Positions 59,756 to 64,000 of a stretch of 64,000 nt of DNA are shown here, piece after piece. The DNA lies in assembly GCF_000426465.1 (NCBI RefSeq), contig NZ_AUFK01000017.1:124001-188000 (forward strand). The letters are read 5' to 3'. Made by a program: the position numbers and the translations under genes. The stretch comes from Epilithonimonas caeni DSM 17710 (GTDB lineage: Bacteria > Bacteroidota > Bacteroidia > Flavobacteriales > Weeksellaceae). The notes below the pieces were generated by a model. It saw nothing but the letters and a program-made list of their open reading frames with translations. It was not told the DNA's origin and ran no database searches. The first letter of the stretch is position 1. Each line of letters starts with the position of its first letter.

Positions 59756-62700
59756 ATGAAAAAATATACTTTATATTATTCTGCATTTAAAAAAAATGCA
59801 GTACAAAAGCTACTGCTTTTCCTATTCTCATTTGTTATAATGCCATGTTGCATTTCGCTTTCTGCACAGCAGCAAAATTCATTTGTTCTTGCCGTTCCGG
59901 GACAGAATCTTAATTTCCTAAATGCCAATCGTACACTGATCACCAATATGGGCAATAATGGCTTGTCAGCCGGCTCTGTTTGGCGCTATGACAATCTTAT
60001 CACAACAAACGGTATTACCATTTATGGTATCCTTACCATCAAAGAGATCAATGGTACCGGTACAACTCTAACAATGTTGGATGACGAAACCGCCGGAACA
60101 GGACTTCCAGGTAGATTTCAACCAAGGATAACAACACCCGCCACCGGGGGAAATATCTTGTTTGAGCTAGAATTTTATGAGGTAACCACCAATAACAGGG
60201 CTTACATTTCGGAATATTACTTTACAGCGGCCGATATAGATGGGAGCGAATTTGTGGAAATAGGTGGTTACTCAACTTATCAGATAGATGCCACCAGTGG
60301 GCTGACCATTACCCAGCAGTCTACAGGCCGAACCAGGTTTGGAGGTATCACAACAGAGCTTGATGGAATAAATTTCGAGAATACCGCAGCTTTTATTGCA
60401 CAGTACAAATTTCCTTACACCAAAGTTACCTTTGCGCTAGGTAAAAGTAATGCAGGAACAAGTCGCCAGTTTTCTCTACAATTCGGAACTGCAGGAGGAA
60501 CTTTCACCAATCCGACGACTGTGAGAAACCCGGTAAAACTGATGTACATTACCAAAAAAGCAGATACCGATAATTTTGTCGGAGGAACCACAAGAAAATA
60601 TACTGTTGTCTTAGATAATATTGGAGCTACTGCGGAAAATGTTACACTTACAGACCCATTACCGGCAGGATTGACCTATGTTCCCAATACGACCACCATC
60701 TCGGTACCCGCAGTAAGCGAAGCCGAAAGCGTGGCTGATAACTTCAACTCTGTTTCTTACGCCCGAAATAACGGAATAGCTTGGTGGAAAAATGAATGGA
60801 CTGAAATAGGAGAAGCCACAGACCCCGCCGCAGGGCAAATCACCATTACGTCCAACGCTTTGCGTTTTGTAACTTTACCAAACGGAAGAGGTATTGAAAG
60901 AACAGTTAATCTTTTAAGAGCAACCAATGCTACTTTGTCATTTGCCTATACACAGAGTGCCACAAACGGAACACTGGATGTCCAGGTGTCTTCTAACGGG
61001 TCAACTTATGTTTCGATAGGCAGTATTAGCGGAAATACAAGCGGGACATTCACCGGGACTATCGGGGCTGCCTATTTAACAGCAGATACCCGTATACGTT
61101 TAGTTAACTCCAGTGGAGGAACATGGGGTACAAAAACAACGACCGTGGATGATCTGACAGTGCAATACACACTTTCGCTAGCCACACAAAACAAGACCAA
61201 TGCTGCATCTGGAGGAACTTTATTAAATGGTGTACCATCAAATGTGATAGTGAGTGGAGACAATATAACATTACTACCTGGTGCAAAAGCGACTATAACC
61301 TTTGATGTAAATGTAAACTGTAATGCCCAGGGAACTATTACAAATACTGCAACCGCTGCTGCTCCGGGATTATATGAAGACTCTATTTCGGCTTCTCACA
61401 CCGGCTATGTCGACCCGGTAAATGTAACAGGATCCAGTCGTTGTGATGCAGGTACAGAAATACTTACAGCGAGTGGCGCACAAGGTAACCAGCAATACCG
61501 CTGGTACGCCGCTTCCAGCGGAGGAACTCCTTTGGCAACCGGAGCATCTTTTACGACACCAAGCATATCCAGCACCACGACCTATTATGTGTCTTTTTAC
61601 AGCCCCGATACAGGTTGTGAATCCGGGCGCACACCTGTAACAGCTGTTGTATCTTCTGCTGGAGCTATAACCGGCACAGGTGTTATTTCCACGACTACAG
61701 GTGCTAACGGAACCACAGGCGATACCGGAACTGTAGCCGCTCCCAATACTGCAGCCAATAATAATGCTTCAGGTACAACCGCCTGGACCAACTTGACCAA
61801 TATCACGAGTAGTAACAATGCTAATACTTCAGCTACAAATATTGCCGCAAACGGCGGAACTTCACAGTATTTAGAAATCCCTTTCCCTACTATTTCTATT
61901 CCTACGGGATATAGTGCCAATAGCATATCGGGAATTGCCGTTGGTATAGAAAGAAACGCTAATAATACAAACAGCATACGTGATAATGTCATTCAACTTC
62001 TGAAAAACAATATTGCCGTAGGGGACAATAAAGCAAATACAGGAACATTTTGGCCGAACTCTGATGCCACGGTCACTTATGGAGGAGATACGGATCTTTG
62101 GGGAACAACTTGGCAGGCTTCGGATTTCACCAATACAAAACTGCGGATCCAGGTATATAACAATGCGACTGCTACAAGAACTGCAAATATAGATTATGTA
62201 TATGTTAGAGTTTATTTTGGTGCTTTTGGAGATGACCAAAGCAGCGTAAGCTTCAAAATCTCAGGGATTTCAGGTGCAACAGGATACACTTGGACCGTAC
62301 CAAATGGCGCAACTATTACGTCCGGACAAGGCTCGGACACAATTCTTGTCAACTTCAACAATGCCGGGCAAAGTGGAACATATAATGTTTGCGCAACACC
62401 TTCAAATACTTGTGGAAATGGGACTCAGGTATGTCGTCAGATCGCGATCACCAATAATGTAAACAATGAGATCTCCGGAACTGTTTACAATGACCAGAAC
62501 GGCGCAGTTAGTCCGGAAAAAGTAGATGGCACACCTATCTCGCAGATCGGAGGGCAGCAATTATATGCAATATTAACACAAAGTGCAACAACAGGTACCC
62601 CGGCGGCAAACCGTGCCATATCTTCCGTCACTGTCGATCCCGCTGGAACTTATAAGTTCTCGTATCTTGCCAACACAACCGCAAATTATTACCGCGTTTA

Positions 62701-63865
62701 TATTAAAACAACACCTTACGGTGATGGAATTGCAGTACCTGCAGCTTCAGATTTGCCCGCAGGAGCGGTTTTCAACGGAGCAATTGATAACGATTCCACA
62801 AATTCTCTGACCGGAGGCAACTCTAATCTTGGCTATCTTAATGTAACCGCTGGAAACAACACCAACAATACGAATGTTAATTTTGGTATTGCCGTAAGTA
62901 ACCCGATTGGTAATCCTGATGTTACCAGCACATTGGAAGATACTGCAAAAACATTTAATATTTTAACAAATGACACAGCAACTTCCGGTACTTTAAATGG
63001 GGCTACCGTAGATTTGGACCCAACTACTGCCGGAAGACAAACTACCTACACAACAGCTAATGGAACATGGATTGTTGACGACATTGGAAATGTAACTTTT
63101 ACACCAGTACCAGATTATTTTGGTAATGACTCTATTAATTATACGGTAGAAAACTCATTAGGTTATAAATCTAACCCAACCAGTATTACAATAACTGTAG
63201 ATCCGGTAAATGATGCTCCTTCTTTTACAAAAGGAGCCGATCAGGTCAACTCCCAGACTTCTTCCGCTACACCTTACACGGTAGCAGGATGGGCCACGAA
63301 TATCAGTAAAGGACCAGCTAACGAGTCTTTACAATCTGTTAGTTTTATCGTTACCAATAACAATAATGCCTTGTTCAGCGTTCAGCCTACAATCACGGCA
63401 CTTGGACAGCTACAATACACGATAGCCGGGAATGCTTCAGGAACAGCTTTAGTAAGCGTACGCATTCAGGATGATGGAGGTACAGCCAATGGAGGAGTTG
63501 ATACTTCAGCTGTTCAGACATTTACAATTACTGTAAATCCTGGCTATTGCTATAAACCAGCAGTGACTGATGCCGGAAATAACATTCCTTCTCAACATGG
63601 TGTTACTGCATTATCAAGAGCCGGCGCAAATGGCGATAACTGGCCTATGGTTAGACAAAGTGCATGGACTGTCTTAGAATCTAAAGAAAAAGGATTTGTA
63701 ATTAACAGAATACCAACCACGGCATCTCTTGCCAATATTACCAATCCCATCATTGGAATGATGGTATACGATGTGGAGGCAAAATGTATTAAAATATACG
63801 CCGTAAAATCCGGTGAAACGAATCCATCCTGGTCTTGTTTTGAAACACAAGCTTGTCCGGATTAA
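59756..63865 (+). CDS. Large multidomain surface protein (DUF11, Ig-like, PKD-like repeats)
   Basis: A 1369-residue secreted protein with a signal peptide (about 1-40, ending SAQQ). In order: a beta-rich N-terminal region (42-255); a DUF11-type repeat (about 257-320, TDPLPAGLTYVPNTTT); a jelly-roll-like segment with WWKNEW and DLTVQYT; an Ig-like domain (about 560-640, QQYRWYAASSGGTPLATGAS); a PKD-like domain (about 825-900, GYTWTVPNGATITSGQGSDT); an SdrD/B-like region; a cadherin-like repeat with FTPVPDYFGNDSINYTVENS (about 1120-1140); and the C-terminal module 1265-1369 (CYKP to QACPD) shared with the 48009 protein. An adhesin or gliding-related role is inferred. No T9SS type A or B domain is seen. 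Confidence 0.88.
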   Translation: MKKYTLYYSAFKKNAVQKLLLFLFSFVIMPCCISLSAQQQNSFVLAVPGQNLNFLNANRTLITNMGNNGLSAGSVWRYDNLITTNGITIYGILTIKEINGTGTTLTMLDDETAGTGLPGRFQPRITTPATGGNILFELEFYEVTTNNRAYISEYYFTAADIDGSEFVEIGGYSTYQIDATSGLTITQQSTGRTRFGGITTELDGINFENTAAFIAQYKFPYTKVTFALGKSNAGTSRQFSLQFGTAGGTFTNPTTVRNPVKLMYITKKADTDNFVGGTTRKYTVVLDNIGATAENVTLTDPLPAGLTYVPNTTTISVPAVSEAESVADNFNSVSYARNNGIAWWKNEWTEIGEATDPAAGQITITSNALRFVTLPNGRGIERTVNLLRATNATLSFAYTQSATNGTLDVQVSSNGSTYVSIGSISGNTSGTFTGTIGAAYLTADTRIRLVNSSGGTWGTKTTTVDDLTVQYTLSLATQNKTNAASGGTLLNGVPSNVIVSGDNITLLPGAKATITFDVNVNCNAQGTITNTATAAAPGLYEDSISASHTGYVDPVNVTGSSRCDAGTEILTASGAQGNQQYRWYAASSGGTPLATGASFTTPSISSTTTYYVSFYSPDTGCESGRTPVTAVVSSAGAITGTGVISTTTGANGTTGDTGTVAAPNTAANNNASGTTAWTNLTNITSSNNANTSATNIAANGGTSQYLEIPFPTISIPTGYSANSISGIAVGIERNANNTNSIRDNVIQLLKNNIAVGDNKANTGTFWPNSDATVTYGGDTDLWGTTWQASDFTNTKLRIQVYNNATATRTANIDYVYVRVYFGAFGDDQSSVSFKISGISGATGYTWTVPNGATITSGQGSDTILVNFNNAGQSGTYNVCATPSNTCGNGTQVCRQIAITNNVNNEISGTVYNDQNGAVSPEKVDGTPISQIGGQQLYAILTQSATTGTPAANRAISSVTVDPAGTYKFSYLANTTANYYRVYIKTTPYGDGIAVPAASDLPAGAVFNGAIDNDSTNSLTGGNSNLGYLNVTAGNNTNNTNVNFGIAVSNPIGNPDVTSTLEDTAKTFNILTNDTATSGTLNGATVDLDPTTAGRQTTYTTANGTWIVDDIGNVTFTPVPDYFGNDSINYTVENSLGYKSNPTSITITVDPVNDAPSFTKGADQVNSQTSSATPYTVAGWATNISKGPANESLQSVSFIVTNNNNALFSVQPTITALGQLQYTIAGNASGTALVSVRIQDDGGTANGGVDTSAVQTFTITVNPGYCYKPAVTDAGNNIPSQHGVTALSRAGANGDNWPMVRQSAWTVLESKEKGFVINRIPTTASLANITNPIIGMMVYDVEAKCIKIYAVKSGETNPSWSCFETQACPD

Positions 63866-63880
63866 TATTATCAGTAAAAG

Positions 63881-63983
63881 TTTTGGGACGTATGATCTCT
63901 GCAAACCGGAATCTCCATTATCCCAAAAACTGATTCAATGAAATCAAACAACAATCAACCCTCAATGCATTGTAAGCATTGAA
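63881..63983. other. Two hairpins after the giant gene
   Basis: GTTTTGGGA and TCCCAAAAAC pair across about 30 bp (near 63880-63930), and TCAATGC and GCATTGA pair across seven bases (63962-63982). Either could terminate transcription. The window ends 17 bp later. Confidence 0.4.
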
Positions 63984-64000
63984 GGTTTAATAGAACAATT

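Noticed and set aside
59756-63865. T9SS type A sorting domain at the C-terminus of the giant protein
   Set aside because: The last 80 residues lack the usual motif pattern (a PNP-type start and a final basic strand with K-[VI]). The end is instead the CYKP...QACPD module.

Overview
The window looks like a chromosomal segment of a Flavobacteriia bacterium, most likely Weeksellaceae (Chryseobacterium/Epilithonimonas-like). Three things point there: low G+C; many promoters of the Bacteroidetes form TTTG-N19-TAnnTTTG; and gene families typical of the group (outer-membrane beta-barrel receptors with a carboxypeptidase-regulatory-like N-terminus, DUF3667, a BON lipoprotein, KdtA, and surface proteins with DUF11/Ig-like repeats). 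The genus is an inference. I saw no tRNA, rRNA, CRISPR array, IS element or prophage.

Layout. 1-8.3 kb: a TolQ/ExbB-like channel, leuS, a family 2 glycosyltransferase coupled to an unknown gene, Kdo transferase with a cupin, and rpmH, which is only 52 codons long. 8.4-17.5 kb: an FtsE-like ATPase; a minus-strand ribE / orphan histidine kinase / tRNA m6A methyltransferase operon; pdxA; the DUF177-rpmF-accB-accC run; and rocD. 17.5-26.1 kb: two converging glycosyltransferase operons (five genes plus, four minus) for a surface glycan, the minus one led by a phosphomannose-isomerase-type cupin. 26.3-31 kb: gltX, accA, rpsB and rplM-rpsI. 31-47.4 kb: mixed housekeeping and envelope genes (DUF3667 protein, pncB, BON-domain pair, outer-membrane receptor, LpxH-like phosphoesterase, dicarboxylate symporter, Mrp and NifU Fe-S factors, gpsA, M23 peptidase, trigger factor).

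47.4-64 kb is more accessory: two secreted repeat proteins; a putative metal-uptake locus (His-rich lipoprotein, ZnuD-like TonB receptor, small Cys/His membrane protein); an NdpA-like nucleoid protein; a TlpA-type thioredoxin flanked by secreted proteins of unknown function; a small XRE regulator; a helical protein with a 21-bp tandem repeat upstream; and a 1369-residue surface protein preceded by a small basic secreted protein.

The least explained structures are: a C-terminal module of about 100 residues shared by two unlinked secreted proteins and present twice, in reduced form, in a third; several families of dispersed intergenic repeats, one with conserved ends and variable interiors; and the 21-bp minisatellite. 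No complete, clearly new defence or biosynthetic system is evident.
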